Origin: Isoetes taiwanensis
Taxonomy: Eukaryota > Streptophyta > Lycopodiopsida > Isoetales > Isoetaceae
Assembly (NCBI GenBank): GCA_021234155.1
Contig: JAJEKV010000009.1
Coordinates: 13,398,546-13,462,545, forward strand
DNA: 64,000 nt
Reading direction: 5' to 3'
This document shows positions 1 through 11,768 of this stretch, piece by piece. The notes below the pieces were generated by a model. That model made no database searches. It was not told where the DNA came from and saw only the letters and a program-made list of their open reading frames with translations. How positions within the stretch are numbered: the stretch's first letter is position 1; the number at the start of each line of letters is the position of its first letter. Position numbers and translations under genes: made by a program.

Positions 1-1303
1 GGTGAGATAATCTGAGTATCTCAGTGCTTAACACATTCACTCCTATGGCAGATCATAACTGAATGGCATTACAGATCCTTGACCATGAACTAATCCTAGA
101 GGAATTAAGAATACTACTGGATGCGCTTAAAAAGGACAAACGGTTAACAAGGTTAGTAATAAAATATTCTGTAGCTATGGCAACACCCTGTTCTCATTTT
201 TGCAGAAATGAATCGGTGGAAGAAAATGAACCCACCGGAGAAGGAGCTGCAGTGCAATGGGCGGCCGCTGCCATCGCCCTAGGCGCTTGAAACCCTAACC
301 ATCGATCCAGTTACTTATAAGTTATGAATCCAAAACACAAAACAAAAGCAAAATGGCATTTTGATACCAGAAAAGGGAACGGTTCCATGTTGAACCAGAG
401 CTTCATGGAAACAGCGGCCACAGGTGCAGCCAGAGGAGCCTGGACTCAGGTCGGGGGAGTTGTAGCCAGGGCGCTGGAGTTGTGAAGCAGAATAGAGTAA
501 AGAATAGAGTAGAGAAAAATCGAAAATAAAGACAATTTCAATTTTATCCCGCTCGTAATAAACGGGAGGTTGAAATTAATGTTATATTAGGCTTGTTTTA
601 TAACCTGTAATATTCTCCGAATTGGCGGAGCGGCGCCGCTAAGCTTTCCCCTGTTTTCATTATTGCTGCGCCTGAGTTGCACTCTTGGGTATGACGATTC
701 GGCGCCTCTTTTGTTCATTATTTTGGCGCTTGAGTTGCAGCTCATGGCCCTGTTTCTCACGATTTGTGGATTTTATCTAAGATCCGGCCCTGCTTCAGTT
801 TTAGGTTCATCTGCAGAAGATGCTGGATCGTGAGAAACCTAGCATATATTTTAGCTCCTGGCTTCCTTGCGCTTTGATTCAAGCTCCAGCAACCGGGTTT
901 GAAGGTCGCCGAAATTGGCTATGCCATCCAAAACAGGGGGCATCATGCTCTGGGGCAGAGATTGAAGATATATTCGCTTGCCACTGCAATACCATGCTTT
1001 GAATATCAAAGTGAGCCATCTTTTTGCCATGTCTGATGCTATTTGCATGCTTTAATCCGACAAATGGACTGTAATATAGGTTTGCTTCTTCTGTCTCTGT
1101 TTGCTTTTGAAGCTTTTCTTTAAGATCCATGAGTCTTTTGGTATTCTTTTCATGTAAAAGGCTGAGTATTTATATTACAACATGGTTTCTGGCTTAAATC
1201 CGGCAGACAGTGCATAGCCATAGATGTCTAGGTTTGATTCCCAGGCGAAAGCATTCAAAGAAAGAATGCGCCATAGCTGTATCCAGTCTCTGCCATAGCC
1301 ATT
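1..1303. other. Non-genic flank with an element-end motif
   Basis: No gene can be supported here. A 75-codon ORF at 63-290 has no recognisable domain. Around 541-578 is a short GC-containing block that recurs inverted at 2626-2655 and resembles the end of a TIR element. The rest is low-complexity AT-rich sequence. Confidence 0.5.
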
Positions 1304-1317
1304 CATGAACGTAATTT

Positions 1318-2614
1318 TATTTATTTATTTTTTTTTTTTGAAGGTAAGAAAAAAATTTTATTCAGATAGGAAGAATTACATCATAGAGATCCCATAAGGA
1401 TCAAATAACCTTGAAGTACAAAGGATCCCTTATGGATCTAATGTAATACTTGAAGCTTAAGTACTCATATATTTTCCTCAACATCTTCTTCCAACTAACT
1501 AGTACTATAGGATCAAAATCAACATCTTCCTAGCTAGAAGAATACTACAGGAGACAAAAATCGATTTTCCTCAAGCTACAAACATATCTTGAATGCTCCA
1601 TGTATATTCTGCCCACCTAGTAACCAGATGATGTAAAGATGATATCTGAGATAAGCCATTCAGGCTCCCTAAAGTTTCAAGCCGAATAGTAGAAACATAT
1701 AAATTCTCTGAAATACTGAGAAAAGGCAAGAAAAACCTGTGTATCTGTATAGCAGTAGCAAAATGGAATGGATCCAAAGCAGCCTGAATAAGCTCTCACT
1801 CATACAAAATGTTAGAGCATGCCTGATCCAAGCGTATCAGTACTTGTAAAAGACATGAGGTTCTGGCATAGTAGTACCATAATCAATCAAGCATCAGTAC
1901 TTGAAAGATTTGCCCAGGCATAGCAGTACCTGAGCAAGAACCGAGTGCTTAATAGATAGGAGCTTCTTGGCATAGCAGTACCAAATAAATCAAGCATCAG
2001 CACTTGACAAATCTACTCAAGCTTAGCAGAACCTGAGCAGTAACTGAACCATCTCATCAAACCATCTCATCAAACTGCCACTGCCATGCTTCTATCACTG
2101 CATTTTCTTACCAATGACCAATGAATCCCATCAAATTCACATAAATCCACTAACTGAAAAGAATTTTTATTACCATCTAAATGCAGCATCCAGACCTTTC
2201 TGCTAGAAAGAAAGAGTGGGAAGAAAGGGAAAATTCTCAGCTGTAAAAAGATCCGGGAAAGAAAACGGTGGCACTGTAGAAATTCGAAATTGCCTCAAAT
2301 GCTAGTATTTCCTGATCGCTCCAACATAGACCTGCTGTATCTTGCCTAAAAGAAGACAAAGATGACAAGAAATTTACCAGAGCAAACCTGGAAAATCCAA
2401 CAAACCGCCCTGAGACTGCTTCGAAAATCTATTCCTTAGAGATCACAGATCCAGAACAATCTCGATTTTCCCCTCTAGCAGCAGAAAATATGGTAGTAGC
2501 TCTTGAAATCGGCAGCAGTTCCGGTGGAGAGAAGGGGGCGGCCCCTGCCTCAAGCGACCGCCCTAGCCGCCAAGAACGGCGCCAAGAAACGGCTCATTTT
2601 TTTCATTTTCCACC
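1318..2614 (-). mobile_element. L1/SINE-like retroposon, minus strand, with 14-bp target duplication
   Basis: On the minus strand this 1.3 kb segment starts at 2614 with a GC-rich leader and ends at 1318 in an A-rich tail, seen on the plus strand as TTTATTTATTT followed by a T run. It is flanked by identical 14-bp copies of CATGAACGTAATTT at 1304-1317 and 2615-2628. A variable-length duplication plus A tail is the signature of target-primed reverse transcription by LINE machinery. No reverse transcriptase ORF is visible, so it is a 5'-truncated or rearranged LINE, a long SINE or a retrocopy of a non-coding transcript. Internally, variants of GGTACTGCTATGCC recur several times. The insertion lies just inside one arm of an older foldback element. 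Confidence 0.7.
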
Positions 2615-2622
2615 CATGAACG

Positions 2623-2835
2623 TAATTTCAACCTCCCGTCTATTACGGACGGGAAAATACCCCGGGTTTTAGGGGCAATCGCTTCGGCGGTGCCGCCGAT
2701 GGGGCGGACACACTTCAGCGGCTCCAGCTCGTGCGCCGCCACCGCCAAGCGCCCGCCAGATTACCCTCCGGAAAACCCTCGGGGGGTATTTTCCCTTATA
2801 CATTAGTTGCGAGAGCGGGATAATTTGAAATTAAA
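2623..2835. mobile_element. Small foldback/TIR element
   Basis: The left end (GTAATTTCAACCTCCCG) is repeated, diverged and inverted at the right end (CGGGATAATTTGAAATTA). Inside these, GGGAAAATACCCC pairs with GGGGTATTTTCCC. A related terminus also occurs inverted at 541-578. There is no coding capacity, so this is probably a non-autonomous DNA element. Confidence 0.5.
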
Positions 2836-3493
2836 GTTCTTGTACAATGTTCATTTTTTACTTGTAGAAAATAAAATACATAACCATTGGAACACAAAAT
2901 CCATCATACATTTGCAATGCATGCTGCACATAGCAAACATCGAAAATCATCAGCAATAGAGAGGCGCATCATCAAAACTCCATGCTTTTGGCTCCTCGCT
3001 TCATAGAGCTTTGGAAGAATCATAACGGATCATAAACCAACAGCAGAATTTGAAGGTAGAATAAGTAGCAATAAACTCCATGGACAAGTACAACAGACTC
3101 TTATGCCAGACCAGAGCTTCAAGGTCGTGAATCCCATTTAAGCGGTCTTATGGCTATGACCATGCATCACATCTATAGACCAAAAGCCCCCTTTTCAAAT
3201 GCCTCAAATTCACCTGTTTCAAGAATCTTGTTCGGCCATGGCTCTACACTGTTCCTTCAATGCTGATGTAGACCTGTTTGCCGCCGCAGCTATGTTCACT
3301 CAACACTGCAAAAAATGGAAGCCCATGCTTTCTAAAATTAGACCTCTACAACTACACTAGCCCAAAAAATATAAAACCCCCTCTACCTTTAAAAAACTGA
3401 CCAAGAATGTCTAGTGCAAACCTTATGTTAATGTTTATCGCTTATTAGGAGCCTCAATTTGCTTGCACAAAATTTAGTTTGTTAGGGATAATG
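2836..3493. other. Non-genic AT-rich stretch
   Basis: No ORF of note, no repeat structure and no recognisable homology seen. Confidence 0.5.
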
Positions 3494-3619
3494 ATCAGTG
3501 CAGGCAGGCCCTTACGCAGGATAAGGGTGTGGCGAGCTCTGCAAGGCAAGAGCTCGCCACACCCGAGCTCGTAGAGCTCACCACACCCGAGCCCTACGTA
3601 AGGGCTTGCCTGCGCTGAT
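3494..3619. repeat. 126-bp foldback element with nested hairpins
   Basis: The outer arms begin ATCAG(T/C)GCAGGCA(G/A)GCC and are inverted at the two ends. Inside lies a second inverted repeat, GTGTGGCGAGCTC against GAGCTCGCCACAC, followed by a third partial copy of that arm. It is very GC-rich compared with its surroundings. MITE-like; no convincing target duplication found. Confidence 0.6.
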
Positions 3620-4551
3620 TAACCAATGTCATGTTTGGGGTAGAGGACATTTTAGGGTGTTTTTTGTCGTGATTGCTTCCTCCATCGCATACTTTCCTTC
3701 TCTGCTCACATGCACACACGAGTTAGATTACATGAAACAATCTGAGTTTGAAATAGCCTGAAATGGCCTCGACCCGACCATTATGTTATTCAAACTTTTT
3801 TCTCTTGTCATGTGTACGGCTAGTGGCATTGCCTAATTTTATCTAGTCAAAAGATTTCAAATGCACTTCAACCGTACATGCTTTAAGTTTTGATATACTT
3901 ATACCTAAACTTTAGATGCTTACAGTACTTGACTTATAGTACTCAAGGAAACAAATTAGAACAAAAGAGTTTGTGGACTTTTTAAAAGAGTTTCAAGGCA
4001 AACCAATATGCTAAACAGTTGCAAAAATGTGACGTGTGCCAATGAGTTTTATGGTCATGAAATGGCAAAAGTGGCATGATGATTCAACAAAGCATTATTT
4101 TTGCAATTTCTACAAGATAACTGGGAAAAATAAAATTTACAAAAAAGTGCATGGAGTATGATGATGTGGCACTCCAAGTAGGTGACATGTCATGCCAAGT
4201 AAGCAAGACAAGAGCGACATGGCAAGATATAGTTGATGTGGACATGATGGCTAAGCATGTTTACAAGGAATAGAACAACTTTCAACATTTCAAAAAAGAT
4301 TGACAAGGGAATTTAGGGGCACGAAAACAAAAACCTACTTATCTCACTAAAAAAAAATATTTTCAGACAATTGGTCTAGTCATTTCTATTTAAAGTGCAT
4401 AAACTGCTTCATCATGACGTGACATGCCACATCATCCAAAGAAATACCATGTCACCATGGAGAAATATGTTTTTTTAAGAAGTTGCTAAATTGTCTATGT
4501 ACGTTCTTCATTTTTTTCACCCCTTCATATTTTGCTAGCTCATCACTCATC
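3620..4551. other. Non-genic AT-rich stretch
   Basis: AT-rich, with many short diverged repeats of the type 'gatgtggcatgacatgcca'. No ORF, RNA gene or bounded element recognised. Confidence 0.45.
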
Positions 4552-4992
4552 TTTTCCACCTCACCATACTCATGCCATATCATCTTCCATAATTCTTGCA
4601 TTTAGTCATTTTCTCCCAAAAAAAAAAAAATTTTGCTCTTTTTGGTGCCACCTCATCATTTATAGTGCCATGTCACCTTATGTGCCACCATTCCACTCTG
4701 CACTAATGAAGCAGATTTTGACCACAACTTGCACAAACCTTAGGCAGCGTCGGATTCGACCAGGATTTGCCATCTCACCACATCTTTGCCACCTCACCAT
4801 ACTCATGCCATGTCATCTCCCATAATTTTTGCTTATAGTAACCTTCTCAGAAAAAAATTTGCTTGCTCTATGCTACCTCGTCATTTATAGAGCCATGTCA
4901 TTGCCACGTCACCTTGTATGCCACTATTGCACTCACTGCTTGCCGCCACTCGCGCACCAATGAAGCGGTTCTTCCCACAACTGCGAAAAATT
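4552..4992. repeat. Imperfect tandem duplication, period about 234 bp
   Basis: Bases 4552-4735 and 4786-4992 share the same succession of blocks: CACCTCACCATACTCATGCC, a CCATAATT stretch, an A run followed by TTTGCT, CATTTATAG, and AATGAAGC. The copies have diverged and differ by small indels. A 97-codon ORF crossing the duplication shows no protein-like signal. Confidence 0.6.
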
Positions 4993-5663
4993 AAACCACA
5001 GTAACCTAGCAACGCACATGATTTACGTTTCGGAGGTCATGTCCTAGTCAGATTTGAACAGGACCTTGCACCATATCATCACGTAGAGAGAAAGTATTGA
5101 TGCCAGGAGAAAGACCCCTAAAACCCCCTGGACAGCTCGCCCCAAAAGTCCGCTTGCAAAGGCCCCTGGCCACGAACATGCGATCCCACTCAAACGGAAT
5201 TGGAGGTGGCTGCGAATCTTTTACCATGTAAATGTTCGTATTTCTTTCGTCGCCAAAGCAAACTGTGTAACTTGGCCCCTAGGGTAATTTCACCATTCTG
5301 GAAGTCAAATCGCCATTCCGAAGCCTCTATACTGCCCGAATGGCGAAACACTTGGGTGTCTATACGGTCGCCCGCAAGACGCTTCGCAGTTAGGTAAGTT
5401 CTCCGGGACCGATCTTGGAATTTTTTGAATCTGCTTGAAGTAGGGTCCTGAACGGAGGATTCAATGGTTGGATAGGGAAACCGAGTCTCGACTCGGGGGG
5501 GGGGGGGGGGGGGGGGAAGGGCATTAGCATACGGCTTCTCAGAGGAGCACTGTCAAGAAAGGTTGTCTCGAGAATATTTTTTGGTCCATCTCCTGGGGCT
5601 TGGCCTCTCCCCTCTGGTGAGGTAGCCACGCGAAATCCTGGCCTTGTTCGACTTGGAGAAGGT
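4993..5663. other. Non-genic flank left of the Gypsy element, with a G homopolymer
   Basis: No gene supported. It contains a run of 22 G at 5495-5516 directly after a CTCGACTCG motif. The same CTCGACTCG core recurs in the palindromic satellite at 15.1-15.45 kb. Confidence 0.5.
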
Positions 5664-5668
5664 GCCAG
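5664..5668. repeat. Target-site duplication GCCAG, left copy
   Basis: GCCAG lies directly before the 5' LTR (TGTTAG...) and is repeated at 20875-20879 directly after the 3' LTR. A 5-bp duplication is standard for LTR retrotransposons. Confidence 0.9.
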
Positions 5669-6230
5669 TGTTAGTCCTGTGCCTCCTGGTACAGGACTAT
5701 TCATGCATACGACGGACCAGGTCAAGAACAAGGATCCACAGTCAACCAGGGTCAGTCGTCAAAGGCCCAGCAGAAGACCAAGCAGCAGACCACCAAGAGG
5801 CGGCGCTCAGACAAGTGATAGCCCGTCACCGCCCGCGTCAGCATGATTCTAGGCACTTCAAGAGGCACCGCCAACATTCCTGCAAATCAGGCCTCCTTCT
5901 AGGAGTCGGCACCGAGATCAGTCAGAGTGTCTATATTGGGCCAAAGACCATTGTACTATATATATGAGTAGAGCTAGCACATGAGTTTTAGATGAGTTTT
6001 GAGTCTTGTCTCTTTTCAGTCTTCTCTCGATTGCGAGAGCTCATGTATGTTCATCATTGATATCAAGGAAGCTTATCATTTTCCTCTCATTGTTCTCTTT
6101 GTTCTGTTTTCTTCTTCTTGTTCTCTTCTTGCAAATCCCGCGTGACATAGTCCCCCGGATTCTCCTGTTAGATCCACGGGTCCTCACAGAGGGCTGTCTT
6201 GCAGGAGTTCCCGAACCCAGACCCCAAACA
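5669..6230 (+). repeat. 5' LTR
   Basis: Starts TGTTAG and ends AAACA; matches 20308-20874 with few substitutions and small indels. TATATATATGAG near 5956 is the likely TATA region of the element promoter. Confidence 0.92.
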
Positions 6231-6231
6231 C

Positions 6232-6247
6232 TGTCGCCGCTGCCGGG
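6232..6247 (+). promoter_or_regulatory. Primer binding site, tRNA-Asp type
   Basis: TGTCGCCGCTGCCGGG starts one base after the 5' LTR. It resembles the TGGCGCCGTTGCCGGG site of Athila/Tat elements, which pairs with the 3' end of tRNA-Asp, with two mismatches. The identification rests on recalled family knowledge. Confidence 0.65.
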
Positions 6248-6277
6248 TCTGATTCGATCTTACTTTCTTCTGTCGCC

Positions 6278-8474
6278 ATGTCTGTCCGCACCTTCACGCC
6301 AGAAGAACTCCTTTCCCAGACGGCATCTCGCTTGGAGCGCCATCATCGAAGGAAAACTGTTCGCGACATGTATGGATCTGCTTATGACATTGAGGGAGGC
6401 CACATTCGGTCTAGGGCTCAGTCGGCGCCACCCACCCCTCGTGTCCTGTCTCGTCCCAGTTCCCCGCCCCAAGCGTGCAAACATTGCTCACAGCCTCAGT
6501 CACCTCATCACTATCAGGAGCCCTATCAGGCTCAACCTTCTCAACCTTACTTTCATACCCCTGAACATGCCTACATCCATCACTCTTCAGGACATACGCC
6601 TTTCCCTTCACAACCATCATCTCCCCCGGGTGGGCAGGGATATCCCCATTTCTCTTTTGCGCCTACCCAGGAATTTTCTTTCCCTACATTTCCCACCGCT
6701 CTTCCTGTTTACAACCTTACAGACCTCAAAACCAATGCTCAGGCACCTTCTGTACCTCAACCGCAGTCACCCCTTCATCAGGGTCCTTCAGGCACCATGC
6801 CACCTCCAACTCCACCTCAATATAATCACTATACTGTTCCTGTCCAGCCAAGCACTTTCACCTCTACCTTTCAGACCCTTAAACTGACTTATCCCACCTT
6901 TGGCAACACGAAAGGCAAACCCTTAGACCAAAGTGCTCAGGCCCACATGGAAGAATTTGAGGCTCTGGCTGTCCTGAATGGTCATGCGCAACCTCAACTG
7001 AAATTCCACATCTTTTCCACCACCCTGCGAGGCTCCCCTCATCAATGGCTCATGTCCAACAAAAGCCACTGGAAACAAGATTGGTCAGAAATGAGAACTG
7101 CTTTTCTTTCTCACTATGGGACCACGGATGATGATCAACTTCATCTCAAGCAACTCAATGACCTTCAACAAGAGCCCACGGAGTCTGTAAGGGATTTTGC
7201 AGATCGACTTTACATTCTGCTCAGCAAACTCAAGGAGTACCCAACACAGAGCCAGATCTTGGTCTGGTTTCTCCAAGGACTTCCTCCAGCTATCCGACTT
7301 ATGACTGAATACCTGCGTCCCAAGACTTTGGAGCAGGCTATCGACCTTGTAAATCACTCAGTCAATGTTTTCTCCCGTGGCGTGGCTCTTCAGAAGCTCC
7401 CTTTCATTCCACCCGTCATGGTTCCACAGACTGCTGTCCAGCCTCAACACGCCAATCCGCAGCGCAGTCAGATCTGGTGCCATATCTGCAAATACCAAGG
7501 CCACTTGGCAAATGAATGCAACTCCACCAATGGCCCGCCTCATTGCACAAGATGCAACATGTGCAATCATGCCATGGAAGAGTGCACTCGCACTCATCCT
7601 ACACCGTTCCGCAACAAACTAGTTTATCAAGTGCAAACAACACCTCAGCAACAATCGCACTATCAGCAGCCACCACTTCAGGCGCAACCCAGAAGCAACA
7701 AAACAGACCCAAAACACATCCTCCTTTTGATCTTTCTAAAGCTCAGTGTTATCACTGTCAAGAATGGGGTCATACCACCACGGCGTGTCCTCAACTTCCA
7801 CAAGTTCAGGTGCAGCTTCCTGGGGTCATACCACCACGGCTTACCAACTCTGGATTGCTAATGGCAAACAAGGCCCGCGTCATGTTCTTAAGAAGCCACC
7901 TCGAGCGCCTCAGCAATCACGCTATCAACCAGCTCATGCAAATCAACCTCAGATGGATCAACAAGCACAGGAAGAAATTTTTCAGGCACTTAATCCTCCA
8001 GTTCAACCATCAAATTGGGTTGGTTTGGTTTCACGCCAGACCAGGGCGTCACGCCCCTTAACCATTATCCCTAATGGCACGCAACCTGCCTTTGCAGTCG
8101 ACACCATTCCTCATGACAAAGACAAAAAGGTTCACTTTGCACCTGACTTGGAGAAACTCATGCCGCATGTCATGCCTAAAGTTCGCCAAAGCATTTTGAA
8201 CCTCATGCAAGCTGCTGAAGGCCGCACGTTGGCAAATGTTCATGCCACCACCAGAGCTCAACAACGCCAAGATACACCTTCCACATCTCAACCTCCACGC
8301 TCTCAGACATATCCAAATATTGCTGCAGAGGTTGACCTACTCAAAGAAGTTGCTGCTTCCTTACCACGCACTCCAGCACCCGTGGATCCAGCAGATCCTT
8401 TTTCTCATGTGCCTCTGGAACTCCAAGAGGAGCTAGCCAAGATCAAAATTCCTTTAAGCTTGGCACAATTTTGA
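6278..8474 (+). pseudogene. gag: gag polyprotein, frameshifted
   Basis: The ORF opens at ATG 6278 with a Pro/Gln/Ser-rich N-terminus. The retrotransposon capsid core follows at about residues 200-370, with the typical motif SPHQWLMSNKSHWKQDW and a downstream VRDFADRLYILLSKLKEYPT stretch. Two CCHC knuckles follow, CHICKYQGHLANEC and CTRCNMCNHAMEEC. A frameshift near 7700 moves the reading to another frame, which holds a third knuckle, CYHCQEWGHTTTAC. A second shift near 7840, next to a short duplicated segment around GGGGTCATACCACCACGG, leads into the frame ending at 8474. That last part (DKKVHFAPDLEKLMP...) overlaps the start of the protease ORF by four bases. Capsid and nucleocapsid function is inferred from the family; this copy cannot make one continuous Gag. 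Confidence 0.85.
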
Positions 8475-9361
8475 AACTCTGTCCTGCTCTCAAGGACCAG
8501 TTACCACTCCCGACTGTTTTAGTTGGGGCTGTTGCTACCTCTACACCCACGGTCCATGCCACGGTGGGCAACCAACAAGTCAATCATGTTCAAATTGACG
8601 GGGGTAGCGCAGTTAATCTCATCACGGATAAACTCCGCAAACAAATGGGCATCAAACAACTATATCGTGCCCCATATGACATCAAATTGGCTAATGGCCA
8701 TATCACACGACCTCAAGACGTCACGCCTCTTCTTCACATCAACATTGGTGATCTCCGATTCCCCTTGGAATTTGGTGTTTGGAAGGCTGGAGAAGATCCA
8801 GGTGATTATGAAATGTTGGTCGGCAGACCTTTTCTCCGCCAAGCCAAGAGTATCCATTGCTGGGCCACGGATCAGTTAGTCATCACCGATGGTCACCTCA
8901 ATGCCACTATGGACATGGAAACAGGCAAGATCATTTCCGTTGACCATGCTGAACCCTCTCTCTCCGACACAGATTCTGAGGAAGCCCAGAATATCTATCA
9001 AGTTCAGGCTCCACCTGCGAGTCTGCCTCTGTCATCCTACCCCGAATATGCTGATCCTTGGGGAGAAATGACTCTTGATCGGGGACCAGGTGTGGCTGCT
9101 TTGCTTGACCCTTACACGGCTCCTTGCAATCGCATCCAACGTGTTGATCACTTTTCGATCTTTGAACCTCCTGCGGCTCACAGTAGATGTACCTTTGTCA
9201 TGAAGCAACCTTTGCTTTGGATGAAACTTCGGCAACCTCTCTTTTTCACCATGCGAGTGTCGCGCATCTGTTATGCTTCAACCGCTGCTCATATTGTCGG
9301 AACACGAAGTGATACCTCATATTCAGACTCAGGAAGTCGAGATAGTGGGCGTGGGCAATAA
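8471..9361 (+). CDS. Retropepsin-like aspartic protease part of pol
   Basis: A 296-codon ORF overlapping the gag frame by four bases. The active site reads VQIDGGSAVNLI at about residues 40-51. The flap-side and C-terminal motif YEMLVGRPFLRQAKSIHC lies at about residues 114-131. DGGS replaces the textbook D(T/S)GA, as is common in Tat-type plant elements. The enzyme would process Gag-Pol. After residue 170 the protein becomes acidic and low in similarity. The link to reverse transcriptase is broken: 9362-9610 contains family-like residues in shifted frames, so at least one frameshift separates the two domains. Confidence 0.8.
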   Translation: MKLCPALKDQLPLPTVLVGAVATSTPTVHATVGNQQVNHVQIDGGSAVNLITDKLRKQMGIKQLYRAPYDIKLANGHITRPQDVTPLLHINIGDLRFPLEFGVWKAGEDPGDYEMLVGRPFLRQAKSIHCWATDQLVITDGHLNATMDMETGKIISVDHAEPSLSDTDSEEAQNIYQVQAPPASLPLSSYPEYADPWGEMTLDRGPGVAALLDPYTAPCNRIQRVDHFSIFEPPAAHSRCTFVMKQPLLWMKLRQPLFFTMRVSRICYASTAAHIVGTRSDTSYSDSGSRDSGRGQ

Positions 9362-9610
9362 TCGGCCTCCGCATTCTTTACCGCAAATCTTAGGCCCCCT
9401 ATCGTAACGGGGGGCCGTCACGCTCTTCAAAAGTTCAAACACATTTTTGCACGGAGCTCTGAGAGATCTTCGGGGAATCAACAAAAGCTTGGGGGAACTC
9501 ACCATTCCTACCAAATCGAGGCCCGTCCGGTTTTAGCGCGATCTGCCGGCTCAACCCTAATTACCGTGATCGCGTCAAAGGCGTAAATTGACAAACTCCT
9601 TGCTGCAGGT

Positions 9611-10795
9611 TTGATCTATGAGGTCAAACATTCTGAATGGGTGAGCCCCATCGTCATTGCACTCAAACACAATGGTAAGATCCGCGTCTGCGTAGACTAC
9701 CGAAAACTCAATCAGGCCACGGAGCGTGATCATTTTCCACTTCCCTTCACAGACCAGGTTCTGGAAGAGGTTGCTGGCCATGAGATGTACTCCTTCATGG
9801 ATGGTTTTTCTGGCTACAATCAGATCTCAATCAAAGAATCTGATCAACTCAAGACTACTTTCACCACCCCGTGGGGCACTTTTGCCTACAAGGTGGTTCC
9901 TTTTGGATTATCAAACTCTCCATCAACGTTTCAACGCATCATGCTCTCAGTTTTTCATGATTTTATGAAGGAAAATCCCTTCTTGCAAATTTTTCAAGAT
10001 GACTTCTCTGCCTACAGTTCCATGGCTGACCATTTGGATAAATTGGAACTCGTCTTTCAGAAATGTGATGAGTCCGACATTAGTCTCAATCCTGAGAAAT
10101 GTACCTTTTGCGTCACCTCCGGTGTTCTGTTAGGACACGTTGTCAACAAAGTAGGTATCACCACAGATCCTGCCAAAATCAGTTGTGTGCTCAAGGCTCA
10201 AGCACCCGCCAATATCAAGGAGACACGCTCTTTCCTAGGTAAGGTCAATTATTACTCCACCTTCATTCCTGGACTGACAGCCATTGCAGATCCCATTCAT
10301 AAACTCACGGGTGATGAATCCGCCTGGGCTTGGACTTCCCAGGCGGATGCTGCTTTCCAACAGTTGAAGCTTTTGCTCACTCAGGCCCCGGTTCTTGGTC
10401 CTCCTCAATGGGACAAGCCCTTTCATGTTCATGTCGATGTCTCGGCGTTTGCTATTGGAGCTGTTCTTTTTCAAGAATATGATGCGCACACTGACAAACC
10501 AAACCGATATGCCAGCCGAAAACTCAATTCTGCTGAGCGCAACTACTCTGCCACCGAGCGTGAAGCCTTGGGCTTAATTTTCTGTGTCCAACGCTTCCGT
10601 CACTATCTTTTGGGCAGTCAGATCAAATTCTTTGTTGACCACCAAACCCTCCTTTATTTGATCAACAAATCCACGCCCACGGGTCGCATTGCCCGATGGG
10701 TCCTCCTTCTGCAAGAATTTGCACCTTTTGAAATTGTTCACAAGGCAGGCAAATCTCATGTTGTCCCGGATTATCTTTCACGCATCCACGGATGA
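9611..10795 (+). CDS. pol: Reverse transcriptase and RNase H domains of Gypsy pol
   Basis: A 394-codon open stretch. RT motifs in order: VCVDYRKLNQAT (about residues 27-38), YSFMDGFSGYNQI, TPWGTFAYKVVPFGLSNSP and FLQIFQDDFSAYSS, where FQDD is the YxDD catalytic box; then LGHVVNKVGI and RSFLGKVNYYSTFIPG. RNase H follows from about residue 275: FHVHVDVSAFAIGAVLFQ, YSATEREALGLIF, KFFVDHQTLLYL, VPDYLSRIHG. The ORF's first Met is not a true start, because the domain begins upstream in shifted frames (a GLIYEV box immediately precedes). It copies element RNA into DNA in virus-like particles. No nonsense codon occurs inside this part. Confidence 0.92.
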   Translation: MIYEVKHSEWVSPIVIALKHNGKIRVCVDYRKLNQATERDHFPLPFTDQVLEEVAGHEMYSFMDGFSGYNQISIKESDQLKTTFTTPWGTFAYKVVPFGLSNSPSTFQRIMLSVFHDFMKENPFLQIFQDDFSAYSSMADHLDKLELVFQKCDESDISLNPEKCTFCVTSGVLLGHVVNKVGITTDPAKISCVLKAQAPANIKETRSFLGKVNYYSTFIPGLTAIADPIHKLTGDESAWAWTSQADAAFQQLKLLLTQAPVLGPPQWDKPFHVHVDVSAFAIGAVLFQEYDAHTDKPNRYASRKLNSAERNYSATEREALGLIFCVQRFRHYLLGSQIKFFVDHQTLLYLINKSTPTGRIARWVLLLQEFAPFEIVHKAGKSHVVPDYLSRIHG

Positions 10796-11768
10796 TCCCT
10801 CCCTTTGAGTCTCGGATGCCTTTCCCCGACGGCTCAACTCTTTTTGGTCACGGCAACCCCACATTGGTTCCATGACTTTCGGCGGTACCTTCTCCTCACA
10901 GCTCTTCCACGGAGGGACGCGGCGCTCTCTCATGCTGGCGACAATCCGTAAGCCATCAATTTCTCCGCGAGGTCCGTGACTACACCATGGTTGCAGGACA
11001 TCTTTACAAAAAGGGTAAGGATACCATCCTTCGACGCTGTGTTCTACCTCATGAAGTTCCAGATATTGTCCGAGAAGCTCATGAAGGGCTCGGTGGTGGT
11101 CATTTTCATGGTGACACCACGGCACGCAAAATCCTTCTTGCTGGTTATTTTTGGCCCACGCTCTTCAAAGGCGCCTCCCCATGCGCCCGCCCGTGTGATG
11201 CTTGCCAGCGTGTGGGACGGCCCACGGCCCGTGACGCTCTTCCCTTAACGCCGGTCGCCACGCCACTTCCCTTCAGCAAATGGGGAATGGATTTTGTGGG
11301 ACCCATCGACCCTCCTGCGCGGCACACCCGTGCCCACTACATTCTGGTTCTCACTGACTACGCTACCAAATGGGCGGAAGCTTGCGCACTTCCAGACAAC
11401 GCTGCCGCAAGCACAGCCAGGGTCCTTTACCAACAAATCATCCGCGATTTGGCTGCCCCGGGCTGGTCGGTGATCGTGGTGTCCATTTTATCAATCATAC
11501 CATTAAGGAGGGCGGCGGATTATCTCCCGATACATCATCACAAGAGCACACCTTACTACCCTCAAGGCAATGGTTTGGCAGAAAGCACCAACAAAACTCT
11601 GGTCACAATTCTCAAGAAAATTTGTGACGCTTCTCGCACTGACTGGCAAAACAAGCTTCCTAATGTTCTTTGGGCTTACAATACTTGTTTCAAAATAGCT
11701 ACAGGTCACACTCCTTTCAAATTGGTTTATGGTCAAGAAGCTCTCATGCCGTTTGAATACATCCTTCC

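Noticed and set aside
63-290. 75-codon ORF at the window start, and a possible minus-strand first exon with an Ala-rich start at about 270
   Set aside because: No domain, no convincing splice partner, and the window edge prevents a test.
4990-5070. tRNA-like sequence with a GTTCAAATC motif on the minus strand
   Set aside because: The bases around the loop do not pair into a T stem and no anticodon arm could be drawn.
6006-6887. 293-codon ORF starting in the 5' LTR
   Set aside because: Wrong frame relative to gag; Leu/Ser/Pro-rich shadow of the gag N-terminus.
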